From assembly GCF_030758775.1 (NCBI RefSeq), contig NZ_CP132384.1, positions 1,302,001-1,366,000 of the forward strand: 64,000 nt of DNA, read 5' to 3'. The stretch comes from Bifidobacterium asteroides (GTDB lineage: Bacteria; Actinomycetota; Actinomycetes; Actinomycetales; Bifidobacteriaceae). Positions 53,446-61,989 of the stretch are shown in pieces. The notes under the pieces were generated by a model, which saw nothing but the letters and a program-made list of their open reading frames with translations, was not told the DNA's origin and ran no database searches. Position 1 is the first letter of the stretch. Each line of letters starts with the position of its first letter. A program made the translations under genes and the position numbers.

Positions 53446-54501
53446 ATGGCATTATTCCCACCTCGACCCAGTCAGTCCCCATCTGTTCAGCCTGCTCAGG
53501 ACAGGCAGGTTCCGCCGATCAGCCAGGACGACCTGCAACGTTGCCGTCAGTTGGCCGACCGGATCAGGATCCGCTTTTCCAGGACTCTGGTAGGCCAGGA
53601 GAACCTGCGGGAGGCCCTGATCCTGACGCTGGTGGCCTCAGGACACATCCTGATCGAATCCGTGCCCGGCCTGGCCAAGACCACCGCCGCTCAGACCCTG
53701 GCCACCTCGGTCTCCGGCAGCTTCAAGCGGATCCAGTGCACGCCCGACCTGATGCCCTCGGATCTGGTAGGCACCCAGGTCTACGACTTCTCCACACAGC
53801 GCTTCTCGACGCAGCTGGGCCCTATCCACGCCAACTTCGTTCTCCTGGACGAGATCAACCGCTCCAACGCCAAGACCCAGTCAGCCATGCTTGAGGCCAT
53901 GGCCGAGGGCGCCACCACCATCGGCGGCGAGCGTATAGCCCTGCCCCGGCCCTTCATGGTGATCGCCACCCAGAACCCCATTGAGGAGGAAGGCACTTAC
54001 AACCTGCCCGAGGCCCAGATGGACCGGTTCATGCTCAAGGCCGTCATGACATATCCTGATGCCGACCAGGAGACCCGAATGCTGCAGATGCTGACCAGCC
54101 GAGGCACCGATATGCCCGGCAAGGACGATCGGGACGCCTTGACCATCGCCGATGTGGACTTCCTGAGGCAGAAGGCCCGGCAGGTCCACGTGGCACAGCC
54201 CATCATGCGATATGCAGTCGATCTGGCAGCCACCAGCAGGGGGGCTGGATCGCGGCCCATCCAAGGGTTGGCCGAGCAGGTGAGGCTGGGAGCCAGCCCG
54301 CGTGCCTCCATCGCCCTGGTGCGCATTGGCCAGGCCAGAGCCCTGCTGACTGGCAGGGATTACGTCATTCCCGAGGATCTGAAGGACTGGGCCCATTCGG
54401 TGCTCCGCCACCGGATCCTGCTGACTTTCGAGGCGCAGGCCGACGGCATCAGCAGCGACGACATCATCGACCAGATCGTGGACACGGTGCCGGTGCCATG
54501 A
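53446..54501 (+). CDS. MoxR-family AAA+ ATPase
   Basis: A 351-residue chaperone-like ATPase. Walker A SVPGLAKTTAAQ (about residue 71), Walker B FVLLDEINRS (about 131), sensor GERIALPRPFMVIATQNP, and the conserved EEGTYNLPEAQMDRFML. MoxR ATPases are thought to activate partner proteins with a metal-ion-dependent VWA domain. It begins an operon in which a DUF58 protein, a small membrane protein, two VWA proteins and another small membrane protein follow, most with overlapping start and stop codons (ATGA), as in Bat-type clusters. The partner function is not settled by this evidence. Confidence 0.94.
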   Translation: MALFPPRPSQSPSVQPAQDRQVPPISQDDLQRCRQLADRIRIRFSRTLVGQENLREALILTLVASGHILIESVPGLAKTTAAQTLATSVSGSFKRIQCTPDLMPSDLVGTQVYDFSTQRFSTQLGPIHANFVLLDEINRSNAKTQSAMLEAMAEGATTIGGERIALPRPFMVIATQNPIEEEGTYNLPEAQMDRFMLKAVMTYPDADQETRMLQMLTSRGTDMPGKDDRDALTIADVDFLRQKARQVHVAQPIMRYAVDLAATSRGAGSRPIQGLAEQVRLGASPRASIALVRIGQARALLTGRDYVIPEDLKDWAHSVLRHRILLTFEAQADGISSDDIIDQIVDTVPVP

Positions 54502-55430
54502 GCCGTCGACGCTCGAATCGCGACCCGGTCCGCAGACGGATCGAGTCCTTGGACACCAGTCTGCGGCTTCCCACGGTGCGCAGGGCCCTTGGGCTGCTGG
54601 AGGGCGAGCATTCCTCTGGCCGACGCGGCGGTGGTGACGAACGTGCCGACCTGCGCGCCTATGAGTTCGGAGACGAAACCCGCATGATCGACTGGCACGC
54701 CAGCGCACGGATGGGTCGGCCCATGGTGGTGGAGCGCGAGCGCCTGGTTACCAGCAAGGCCTGGCTGCTGCTGGATGTCGGCCGCGAGATGTCCGGAACG
54801 TGCCCTGACGGGGAACAGGCCATCCAGGTGGCCGCCAACGCCCTGTGCATGTTCGCCTCCCTCTGCCTGCGCCGCAGCGATGAGGTGGACCTGGTCCTGG
54901 TCGATTCATCCGCCATCCGCCGCATACCCTGCCAGGGGGGCTTCGCCCGATTCGAACAGACCCTGGACCGGGCTCTGGAGTCACCGCTGGATCAGCCACG
55001 CAACCTTGAGGCACTGCTGGGCTACGCTGCCGGCATCCAGGACCGGCAGGCCATGCTGGTCATTGCCACCGACCAGTCGGCATTGCACGTTGACCTGATG
55101 CCGACCATCCGACAGTTGGCAACCACCCACCCCCTGAATTTCATTGGAGTGGAGACCATGAATCCCCTGCGCCAGCAGCCCCCTATGGGCTCGGTGACGG
55201 ATGCGCCCAGCGGACGCAGGATCCCGGCTTTCCTGCGTACCGCAAACGGGACGCGAGCTGTGGACCTGCACAGGCGCTATCAGATCGAGGCCTTTAGCGG
55301 GGAACTGGCCAGAATCGGGGCCTCGCTGATCCGGGCCGACTCCAGCACAGCCATGTTCAACAGGTTCATCCACCTGCTCTCAGCCGGCCGACCAGGCATT
55401 CCCATGCGACGGACGGTGATGGCGGCATGA
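54498..55430 (+). CDS. DUF58 domain protein
   Basis: A 310-residue partner of MoxR clusters. The DUF58 signature YEFGDETRMIDWHASARMGRP is complete (about residues 54-74). It is followed by a VWA-like fold (LLLDVGREMSGT, about 92-103), in which the metal-site Ser/Thr pattern is partly degenerate: DxSxS is replaced by DVGRE. The ATG overlaps the moxR stop by four bases (ATGA), so it is translated in step. No transmembrane segment is evident. In other bacteria DUF58 proteins lie beside MoxR and probably form a complex. Confidence 0.9.
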   Translation: MSRRRSNRDPVRRRIESLDTSLRLPTVRRALGLLEGEHSSGRRGGGDERADLRAYEFGDETRMIDWHASARMGRPMVVERERLVTSKAWLLLDVGREMSGTCPDGEQAIQVAANALCMFASLCLRRSDEVDLVLVDSSAIRRIPCQGGFARFEQTLDRALESPLDQPRNLEALLGYAAGIQDRQAMLVIATDQSALHVDLMPTIRQLATTHPLNFIGVETMNPLRQQPPMGSVTDAPSGRRIPAFLRTANGTRAVDLHRRYQIEAFSGELARIGASLIRADSSTAMFNRFIHLLSAGRPGIPMRRTVMAA

Positions 55431-55960
55431 ATGCTGTCGTCCTGATTCGTCTTGCGTCCGGTCATGGTCGAATCAAGATCATGCCCACCATGACCCAGCC
55501 CACATGGCTGCTGGCTCTGACGACGACCGCCATCGTACTGGCCCTGGCCCTGGCCGGAGCGGCCATTCTCCTGCCCAGGTTCCGCCGTCAGCAGGAAGGG
55601 CACCCGATCCAAGCGAGCTCTGACTCCCTCGATGCATGGCGTCAGAGGATCGATCAGGTGGTGGCCCAGTACGACAAGGGCCATCTGGACCGTGACCAGG
55701 CCATGACAGCACTGGCCGCTATCGCTCGTGGATTTGCCTCCCGTTCCTGGAACAGCGACATGAACTCCAAGACTTTGGCCGAAATCCAGGCTCAGCCCCG
55801 TACGCCGAGTACGCGGCAGGGTCTGGACCTGCTTCGACAGACCATAGATGCCCTCTACCCGCCCGAATTCGCCCTTCCCAAGGACAGCAAGGGAACTGAC
55901 ACCACGGTGAATCAGGCAGCCGAGTGGGTACGGGATTTGATTGAACGGTGGCCGCGATGA
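55427..55960 (+). CDS. Small membrane protein of the MoxR/VWA operon
   Basis: A 177-residue protein. A short hydrophilic start is followed by one transmembrane helix (about residues 27-49, LLALTTTAIVLALALAGAAIL) and a cytoplasmic domain (about 60-177) with a helical motif DSLDAWRQRIDQVVAQYDKGHL and PRTPSTRQGLDLLRQTIDALYPPEF. It occupies the place of the DUF4381-type protein of other MoxR operons, but I cannot confirm homology. The start overlaps the DUF58 stop by four bases (ATGA). Confidence 0.75.
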   Translation: MNAVVLIRLASGHGRIKIMPTMTQPTWLLALTTTAIVLALALAGAAILLPRFRRQQEGHPIQASSDSLDAWRQRIDQVVAQYDKGHLDRDQAMTALAAIARGFASRSWNSDMNSKTLAEIQAQPRTPSTRQGLDLLRQTIDALYPPEFALPKDSKGTDTTVNQAAEWVRDLIERWPR

Positions 55961-57033
55961 GCATAGGCAATCTGTCCTGGCGGTGGCCATGGCTGCCGAT
56001 TCTGGCCCTGGCCCTGGCTCTGACGTTCGGCCTGCTGGCCTACCGTATGGCAGGTCGTGGCAAGCCTGATCAGCAAACAGGGGCACGGGTCTGGACCCTG
56101 AAGAGCGATCTGGACACCGATGAGGGCCATGAGGCGCTGAGGCGCTGGCGACGATTGAACCGCTGCGCCGCAATCCTGCTCTCTCTGGCCCTGCTGATGG
56201 TTTTGAGCCTGGCCGCCAGGCCCGCCCGGGTCGATCGGACATTGGAGCAGGGTCATAACCGCGATATCGTGCTATGTCTGGATGTGTCCGGCTCCACCTT
56301 GCCCTACGACAGGCAGGTAATCGCCTCCTACCTCGACCTGGTCCGCAGCTTCCGGGGCGAACGCATGGCTCTGAGCATCTTCAACTCCACCTCGCGCACC
56401 GTCTTCCCCCTTACCGATGACTACGGCATGATCACTGCCGAATTGAGCAAGGCACGGCGGATCCTGGACGGGGTGCAGTCCCAGGACCGCATCGATGCCA
56501 TGAGCGGACGACAGTACCAGGACATCAGCGACTGGCTGGAGGGCACGCAGAACCGCCGGGACACCACCTCACTGATCGGCGACGGGCTGGTGGGCTGCGC
56601 TGCGCTCCTGCCGCAATTCGCTCCCAAGGGCCAACCCGGACCGGCAAAGGCCGACCGACGTTCGAGCTCCCTGGTCCTGGCCACCGATAACGTGGTCTCC
56701 GGCAAACCCACATACACCCTGGAGGAGGCGCTCAAGCTGACCTCGGCCGCAGGAATCGCCGTGGACGGCCTCTATTCGGGACCGGACCAGGGCACCGAGG
56801 CGGAGAGCACACGGCAGATGCAGCGGCTGATCGAAGCCCGCGGCGGCATCTTCCTTAGACGGCAGGACGGGAACTCCATCAACGCGCTGGTCCGCCGGAT
56901 CGAACATCGCCATGGAGCCGACCCACGCCAGCAGGAGCAGTCCAGCCTGGTGGATGCACCCGGCTGGTGGACCCTGGCCCTGGCCCTGGCGCTGTCCGGA
57001 TATCTGCTCCTGGCCTGGAGGCTGAAGCGATGA
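55957..57033 (+). CDS. VWA-domain membrane protein 1 (BatA/B-like)
   Basis: A 358-residue protein with two N-terminal helices (about 10-30 and 70-90), a von Willebrand A domain on the outer face (about 100-310) and a C-terminal helix (about 330-352). The MIDAS metal-site motif is CLDVSGSTLP (about residue 107-116), intact as DxSxS. The loop between the helices contains AARPARVDRTLEQG. The ATG overlaps the preceding stop (ATGA). Together with the next gene it resembles the BatA/BatB pair that flanks MoxR genes. Confidence 0.88.
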   Translation: MSIGNLSWRWPWLPILALALALTFGLLAYRMAGRGKPDQQTGARVWTLKSDLDTDEGHEALRRWRRLNRCAAILLSLALLMVLSLAARPARVDRTLEQGHNRDIVLCLDVSGSTLPYDRQVIASYLDLVRSFRGERMALSIFNSTSRTVFPLTDDYGMITAELSKARRILDGVQSQDRIDAMSGRQYQDISDWLEGTQNRRDTTSLIGDGLVGCAALLPQFAPKGQPGPAKADRRSSSLVLATDNVVSGKPTYTLEEALKLTSAAGIAVDGLYSGPDQGTEAESTRQMQRLIEARGGIFLRRQDGNSINALVRRIEHRHGADPRQQEQSSLVDAPGWWTLALALALSGYLLLAWRLKR

Positions 57034-58058
57034 ACATACTCAAGTCCCTGACCTTTGAGCCTGCCCTGGGCTGGGTGGCCGGCGGCCTATTGTCGGGCCT
57101 GCTGCTGCTCCTGGCCATTGCGCTGGTCATCCATGGACTGCGCAAGGGCCGGGATACGGATGCCGATCGCTGGGCCTTGGCCCGGCGCACCGCCATGGTC
57201 CTGATCCTGGCCCTCATGGTCCTGACCCCCAGCACCGTCAGCAAAACCACCAACAAGGCCGTCAACGCCACTGATGTCTTCATTGCGGTTGACGTGACCG
57301 GATCCATGGCAGTCAAGGATGCCGGATATGGGGCCCAGGACGGCATCAGCCGGTTGGAGGCGGCCAAAGCAGCCGTCCGCGACCTGGTCGACACCTATCC
57401 GGATGCATCCTTCTCAGCCCTGAGTTTCGGCGCCTCGGCCAGCGTCGATCTGCCCCTGACCCCCGACGTGCGAGCTGTGGACAACTGGGCCCGCGGGCTG
57501 GCCACAGAGCCCACCTCCCGTTCCTCCGGCTCCAGCTTGGATGCTCCTCTGGATCGGCTGACTCTGGCATTGAAGCAGACCAAGGACCAGCATCCCAACG
57601 ACCGGATCCTGCTCTATCTGATCAGCGATGGAGAGCAGACCGGCAGAGACGAACGGCGATCCTTCAGCGTACTCAGGGAAGGGCTGGACGAGGCCTTCGT
57701 CCTGGGAACCGGCTCAGCCAAGGGAGGCACGGTGCCGTTGACCTCGGACGTCGGCGGCAGCGGCGCCGGAGGCTGGGTGACGGATCCGCAGACCGGCCAG
57801 CCGGGCATCTCGGCCATGGATCCGGACACCCTCAAGGCCATGGCCGACGAGATGAGCGGCCACTATCAGGCCCTGGCCAAGGGCGTCACTGTCCGCGAGG
57901 GTGCTACAGCTTCGGCCTCCAAGCGCTACCGGGTGACTACGGTCGACCAGGTGCGCCGACATGTCACCCCGCTGGTCTGGCCCTTGGCACTGGTGGAACT
58001 GGTCCTGGTCCTGGTTGAGGCAGGGCAATGGGTCCGTACTTCGAGGAGATTGCTATGA
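57030..58058 (+). CDS. VWA-domain membrane protein 2 (BatA/B-like)
   Basis: A 342-residue protein, clearly related in layout to the previous one. Two helices lie at about 14-33 and 50-67; the VWA domain has the MIDAS AVDVTGSMAV (about 86-95: DxTxS pattern), and a C-terminal helix (about 308-328, LVWPLALVELVLVLVEAG) anchors it. SDGEQTGRDER and VTDPQTGQPGISAMDPDTLKAMA are further conserved segments. The ATG overlaps the stop of VWA 1 (ATGA). Two tandem VWA partners suggest a heteromeric complex that MoxR acts on. Confidence 0.88.
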   Translation: MNILKSLTFEPALGWVAGGLLSGLLLLLAIALVIHGLRKGRDTDADRWALARRTAMVLILALMVLTPSTVSKTTNKAVNATDVFIAVDVTGSMAVKDAGYGAQDGISRLEAAKAAVRDLVDTYPDASFSALSFGASASVDLPLTPDVRAVDNWARGLATEPTSRSSGSSLDAPLDRLTLALKQTKDQHPNDRILLYLISDGEQTGRDERRSFSVLREGLDEAFVLGTGSAKGGTVPLTSDVGGSGAGGWVTDPQTGQPGISAMDPDTLKAMADEMSGHYQALAKGVTVREGATASASKRYRVTTVDQVRRHVTPLVWPLALVELVLVLVEAGQWVRTSRRLL

Positions 58059-58588
58059 GCAGGAACACCCTTCGAACGCGTCTGGTCCTTATCGTTTTAG
58101 CCCTGATAGCAGCGCTGGCCGGGGCATGGGGCCTGATCAACGTCAGAGCCATCGCCACTTACAACGAGGCCACGCGCACACTGAACACCAGCATCCGGCA
58201 GGCCCGAAACCCACAGGCAGACCCGGCAGCAATCAAGGCGCTGCAAGATCAGGCGGACCGCCTTTTCGCCCAAGCGGCGCGGCCGGGCCCCTTGCTTCTG
58301 CCGAAGACCAGGCAGGCCGCGCAGGCCAACCAAGCGACCAGCACTGCGCTGACCCAGCGTACGGAACGGGTACTCAAAAAACAACAAGCAGACAAAACCA
58401 AGAATGGGCAGGATGGAAAGAGCGGATCAGGCAAGGGCTCATCCTCTGGGTTGACCAAGCAGCAGGAAGCTGAGGTAGAGGATCTGCTCAAGCGCAACCA
58501 GGAACAGAGCGATCCCTCCTCGTCCCCCAGCCCAACAGGCAATACGGGCGGCCACCAGGATCGGGAAAAGAACGTCAAACCCTGGTGA
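58055..58588 (+). CDS. Small membrane protein ending the MoxR/VWA operon
   Basis: A 177-residue protein. One N-terminal helix (about 8-28, RLVLIVLALIAALAGAWGLI) is followed by a helical segment with periodic charged residues (about 35-100) and a Lys/Gly/Ser/Gln-rich tail (about 115-177, KKQQADKTKNGQDGK and SSSGLTKQQEAEVEDLLKR). AGGAGA precedes the ATG, which overlaps the stop of VWA 2. I do not recognise the family. A hairpin overlapping the stop codon probably ends the operon. Confidence 0.75.
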   Translation: MSRNTLRTRLVLIVLALIAALAGAWGLINVRAIATYNEATRTLNTSIRQARNPQADPAAIKALQDQADRLFAQAARPGPLLLPKTRQAAQANQATSTALTQRTERVLKKQQADKTKNGQDGKSGSGKGSSSGLTKQQEAEVEDLLKRNQEQSDPSSSPSPTGNTGGHQDREKNVKPW

Positions 58589-58602
58589 CCGGCCTCACCA
58601 GG
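58581..58602 (+). terminator. Hairpin over the operon's last stop codon
   Basis: CCTGGTGA (58581-58588) pairs perfectly over 8 bases with TCACCAGG (58595-58602). A run of five T starts 14 bases later (58616-58620), so termination may be partial. Confidence 0.4.
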
Positions 58603-58715
58603 CATTGCTCGATCATTTTTCGAAGACCCGTCCCCATCAAAACGGATCAGGCAACATCCGACCACATGGCCCAATCGACGCCATGCAAGCATGACTGCGG
58701 TGATGAAGTAGACGC

Positions 58716-59045
58716 ATGGACAAGTCATCACCATCGTCACTACCCACCCTGGGCCCCTTCCTCGAGCAGCCCTCCTACCTGTCCGATCCTGAGGCGGCCG
58801 GAGCCTGCCCCTGCCACGCACGGGTGGCCCGCTGCCGGACCATGCTGGCCGATATGGCTCGGCAGTCGCGAACAACCCTGGTCCACCTGAGCGAACTAGC
58901 CGACCAGGCTCTGAGGGTCGACTGGCAGGGAAAGGCCGCTCAGGCCTACCGGGCCCAGGTACGGGCCATGGATGCCCTCTGCCAGGATCAGCGTGTCCAG
59001 GCAGGACGCACCCTGAACCTGATCGATCAAGAGAGCCGACCATGA
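58716..59045 (+). CDS. WXG-like small protein paired with the lipase
   Basis: A 109-residue helical protein of unknown family. A Ser/Pro-rich N-terminus with a CPC pair is followed by two helices (about 36-66 and 69-100) joined by the turn VDWQGKAAQAYRAQV (about residue 68), which is a W-x-G turn and typical of WXG100 proteins. There is no YxxxD/E at the C-terminus. The stop overlaps the lipase start by four bases (ATGA), so the two are made together. It lies 127 bases after the MoxR/VWA operon. I read it as a probable secretion partner or chaperone-like half of a heterodimer. Confidence 0.7.
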   Translation: MDKSSPSSLPTLGPFLEQPSYLSDPEAAGACPCHARVARCRTMLADMARQSRTTLVHLSELADQALRVDWQGKAAQAYRAQVRAMDALCQDQRVQAGRTLNLIDQESRP

Positions 59046-60469
59046 AGCGGACGGTCACCGCCGCACCGGATGCCAACGGTTACACCAGCACAGAATTGGA
59101 CCACCTGACCGGCATGGCGGACCGGCTCAACCAGGCAGGCGGAGCCCTGGCCACCCTGCAGACGCAATGGATTCTCACCAATCAGGCCATCCGCAGAACC
59201 ATGCCAGGGTTGCCCGCCCTCCCCTGCACCCAGGCTGCCGTGCCGCCGCCAGGTCACGCCCGTCTGCCCCTGGACCTGATGGTGACCTTCTGCAGTGGCC
59301 AAGCTCAGGCCTGCGAAGATCTCCGCACCAGGCTCCAGTCTGTGGCCGATCGGCTGACCAAGGCCTACGGGTTGTACTCGCAGGCGGAATCATTCATGGA
59401 AAGGCTGATAGACTCCCTGATGTCCAAGGCCTTGACCCTGTTTCAGCCTATTGCCCCGTTCATGCTGGGAACCATCGGTCTGAGCTTGGGAGCAGCTAAA
59501 CTGACCGGCGAACTGGATGCCTCGCAATTCCAGGAATTTCTGGAAACTACGGCCGGCATCCATCAGCCTCTGCTGGCCGCCGCCGCATCCGACCTGACTT
59601 CAGACCACCATGATCCTATTGGCAGATTGGTCACCGGTCCAGGCCTGCTGGTGCCCTTCGTACTCGCCCATCTTCAGGGTGACCGGCTCACGATGGATCC
59701 TGTCCAGCCTCAGGGCAAGGGGTTGGGCGAGGCTCATGACATCGCCACCGCTCTGCGAAATCTGGAGAGCTTGGGATCCTGCCAGGACGGCATTCCTTAC
59801 GCAACCATCGCTGTACAACGATATCGGGAGGCGGACGGCAAGGACCGTTGGCTGGTCTACATACCCGGCACCAGCTCCCATCTCGATTCGCCCATCGGCT
59901 GGTGCCAAAACATCCAGCTCATGAGCGACAAGGCTTCAGTACGCGAAAGGGCGGCCTCCCTGCGTCTGGTGGACCAGGCCATGCGGGATGCCGGGGTGCG
60001 CCCGGACGATCCGGTCAGCCTGGTGGGTCATTCCCAGGGCGGTATCGTGGCCGCCACCATGGCCTCGGATCTTTCCAACCGCTACCACTTCGATCACATC
60101 GTGACCGTCGGATCGCCCATCGCCCATCGCCAGATAGGGTCAGACACCTGGGTCACCAGCGTGGAGATGCGCGAAGAGCTGGTCTCCAGTCTTGATGGAG
60201 CCGACAACCCCTCCCGGCCCAATCAGCTGACCGTGAGGGGAAGGGCGGGAGGACCTCCCCCTCCAGGTGGCAGCCGGACTGGCCGGACAGTGACCACTGC
60301 CGGACCCGGCAAGGAATCCACCCATGGCATGGCCTACCAGCGGGCGGCCTGGGCCGATGCCCGAGATCTGAACTCACCAGCAGTACGACGTCAGGACGAC
60401 CACTTCGCCCATGCCATCGAGGGCGATCTGCAGGAGACCCGCTATTACCGCGGCAGGCTGCAGCGATGA
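59042..60469 (+). CDS. Helical-N-terminus alpha/beta-hydrolase, candidate type VII-secreted lipase
   Basis: A 475-residue protein. Residues about 15-125 form long helices (LDHLTGMADRLNQAGGALATL, RTRLQSVADRLTKAYGLYSQAE), ending near YSQAE, which fits the YxxxD/E type VII signal. A roughly 100-residue middle region is hydrophobic in parts. The C-terminal alpha/beta-hydrolase domain (about 250-450) shows WLVYIPGTSSH (oxyanion-side loop) and the nucleophile elbow LVGHSQGGIVAATMA (serine about 338). The expected acid and histidine are probably in the last about 100 residues (HGMAYQ or HFAH). There is no signal peptide. The gene is coupled to the WXG-like gene by ATGA. Substrate unknown. Confidence 0.78.
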   Translation: MKRTVTAAPDANGYTSTELDHLTGMADRLNQAGGALATLQTQWILTNQAIRRTMPGLPALPCTQAAVPPPGHARLPLDLMVTFCSGQAQACEDLRTRLQSVADRLTKAYGLYSQAESFMERLIDSLMSKALTLFQPIAPFMLGTIGLSLGAAKLTGELDASQFQEFLETTAGIHQPLLAAAASDLTSDHHDPIGRLVTGPGLLVPFVLAHLQGDRLTMDPVQPQGKGLGEAHDIATALRNLESLGSCQDGIPYATIAVQRYREADGKDRWLVYIPGTSSHLDSPIGWCQNIQLMSDKASVRERAASLRLVDQAMRDAGVRPDDPVSLVGHSQGGIVAATMASDLSNRYHFDHIVTVGSPIAHRQIGSDTWVTSVEMREELVSSLDGADNPSRPNQLTVRGRAGGPPPPGGSRTGRTVTTAGPGKESTHGMAYQRAAWADARDLNSPAVRRQDDHFAHAIEGDLQETRYYRGRLQR

Positions 60470-60529
60470 GCAGGACACGCGGTCCACCAGAAGCGCCCAT
60501 GTCGATTCCTGCTGGTTGACCCGGTCGTC

Positions 60530-60535
60530 TAGGCT
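60530..60535 (+). promoter_or_regulatory. -10 box of a probable leaderless purB promoter
   Basis: TAGGCT ends six bases before the purB ATG at 60542. GGAGG lies only one base from the ATG, too close to act as a ribosome site. Confidence 0.4.
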
Positions 60536-60541
60536 GGAGGC

Positions 60542-61987
60542 ATGAACCTGAGCCGAATCACCCCAGTCATCCCCCTCAATCCCTTGGACGGACGTTACCG
60601 CAGGCAGACCGCCGATTTGGTGGACTATCTGAGCGAACCTGCCTTGAACCGCGAGCGCATGCGGGTCGAGGTCGAATGGATGATCATGCTGGCCAACGGC
60701 TACCCGGGCAACGGCCAGCACCCGGTCCTGCCGGGCGTAGAGCCCCTGACCAAAGCCGAGCAGGCTTATCTGCGAGCCGTCCCCGAGGATTTCGACGCCG
60801 ACGGCATCGCTGAACTGGCTGACATCGAAGCCCAGACCCACCACGATGTCAAAGCCGTGGAATACTACATCGACCGCCGTCTGGAAGCTGCAGCCACAGC
60901 CCTTGGCCCTGAGTCCCAACTTCCCGGGTTGACACCCCTGGTCCACTTCGCCTGCACCAGCGAAGACATCAACAATCTGGCCTATGCCCGCTGCATCCGA
61001 GGCGGGGTCGAACAGGTCTGGCTCCCCAAGGCCACCCGAATCGAGAGCCATCTGGCGACCATGGCGGAGCAATACCGGGATCTGCCCATGCTCGCCCTGA
61101 CCCACGGCCAGCCGGCCACACCCACCACCCTGGGCAAGGAGATGGCGGTCTACGTCCACCGGCTGCACCGGCAGCTGGATCGGATCCGCCATCAGGACTA
61201 CATGGGCAAGATGAATGGCGCCACTGGAACCTTTGGCGCCCATCTGGCCGCCCTGCCGCAGGTGGATTGGATCGATCTGACCCGGGCCTTCGTCACAGAA
61301 CGGATGGGCCTGGTCTGGAACCCACTGACCACTCAGATCGAGTCCCACGACTGGCAGGCCGAGCTCTTCGGCAACATCGCCCACCTGGGCCGGATCCTGC
61401 ACAACCTGGCCGTGGATGTCTGGATGTACATCTCCCGTGGCGTCTTCGCCCAGGAACCCGTCAAAGGCGCCACCGGCTCCAGCACCATGCCCCACAAGGT
61501 CAACCCCATACGATTCGAGAACGCCGAAGCCAATCTGGAGATCTCAGGAGCCCTGCTGGACACTCTGGCCACAACCCTGACCGAAACCCGCTGGCAGCGG
61601 GACCTGACTGACTCCACCACCCAGCGCAACATCGGTTCGGCCCTGGGCTACAGCCTGCTGGCTCTGGACAACCTGGACGGCGGTCTGCAGACCATCCACC
61701 CAGACAAGACACAGATGGCCCGGGAACTGGACAGCAACTGGGAGGTCCTGGGCGAGCCCATTCAGACGACCATGCGGGCCGCCGGGCTGGCTGGACGCTC
61801 AGGCATGGATCACCCCTATGAGCAGGTCAAGGAGCTGATGCGGGGCAAGAGGATCGGCCGGGAGGATGTCGAGCACTTCATCGACGGCTTGGACCTGGAT
61901 CAGGACACGGCCAGTCGGCTCAAGGCCTTGACGCCGGCAACCTACACCGGTGCAGCCGGAACCTTGGTGGACTTCGATCGCGACTGA
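60542..61987 (+). CDS. purB: Adenylosuccinate lyase
   Basis: Catalyses two purine steps: splitting SAICAR and adenylosuccinate to release fumarate. 481 residues. The fumarase/aspartase superfamily motif GSSTMPHKVNP is intact (about residue 318), as are HFACTSEDINN (about 138) and LTHGQPATPTTLGKE (about 186). The N-terminal IPLNPLDGRYR is typical. The C-terminal domain includes DHPYEQVKELMRGK. The flippase-like gene begins two bases after its stop, so they are probably translated together, though no functional link is known. Confidence 0.97.
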   Translation: MNLSRITPVIPLNPLDGRYRRQTADLVDYLSEPALNRERMRVEVEWMIMLANGYPGNGQHPVLPGVEPLTKAEQAYLRAVPEDFDADGIAELADIEAQTHHDVKAVEYYIDRRLEAAATALGPESQLPGLTPLVHFACTSEDINNLAYARCIRGGVEQVWLPKATRIESHLATMAEQYRDLPMLALTHGQPATPTTLGKEMAVYVHRLHRQLDRIRHQDYMGKMNGATGTFGAHLAALPQVDWIDLTRAFVTERMGLVWNPLTTQIESHDWQAELFGNIAHLGRILHNLAVDVWMYISRGVFAQEPVKGATGSSTMPHKVNPIRFENAEANLEISGALLDTLATTLTETRWQRDLTDSTTQRNIGSALGYSLLALDNLDGGLQTIHPDKTQMARELDSNWEVLGEPIQTTMRAAGLAGRSGMDHPYEQVKELMRGKRIGREDVEHFIDGLDLDQDTASRLKALTPATYTGAAGTLVDFDRD

Positions 61988-61989
61988 CC

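Noticed and set aside
60516-60521. TTGACC as the -35 of purB
   Set aside because: Only eight bases separate it from the TAGGCT box, far too short for a sigma-70-type promoter.
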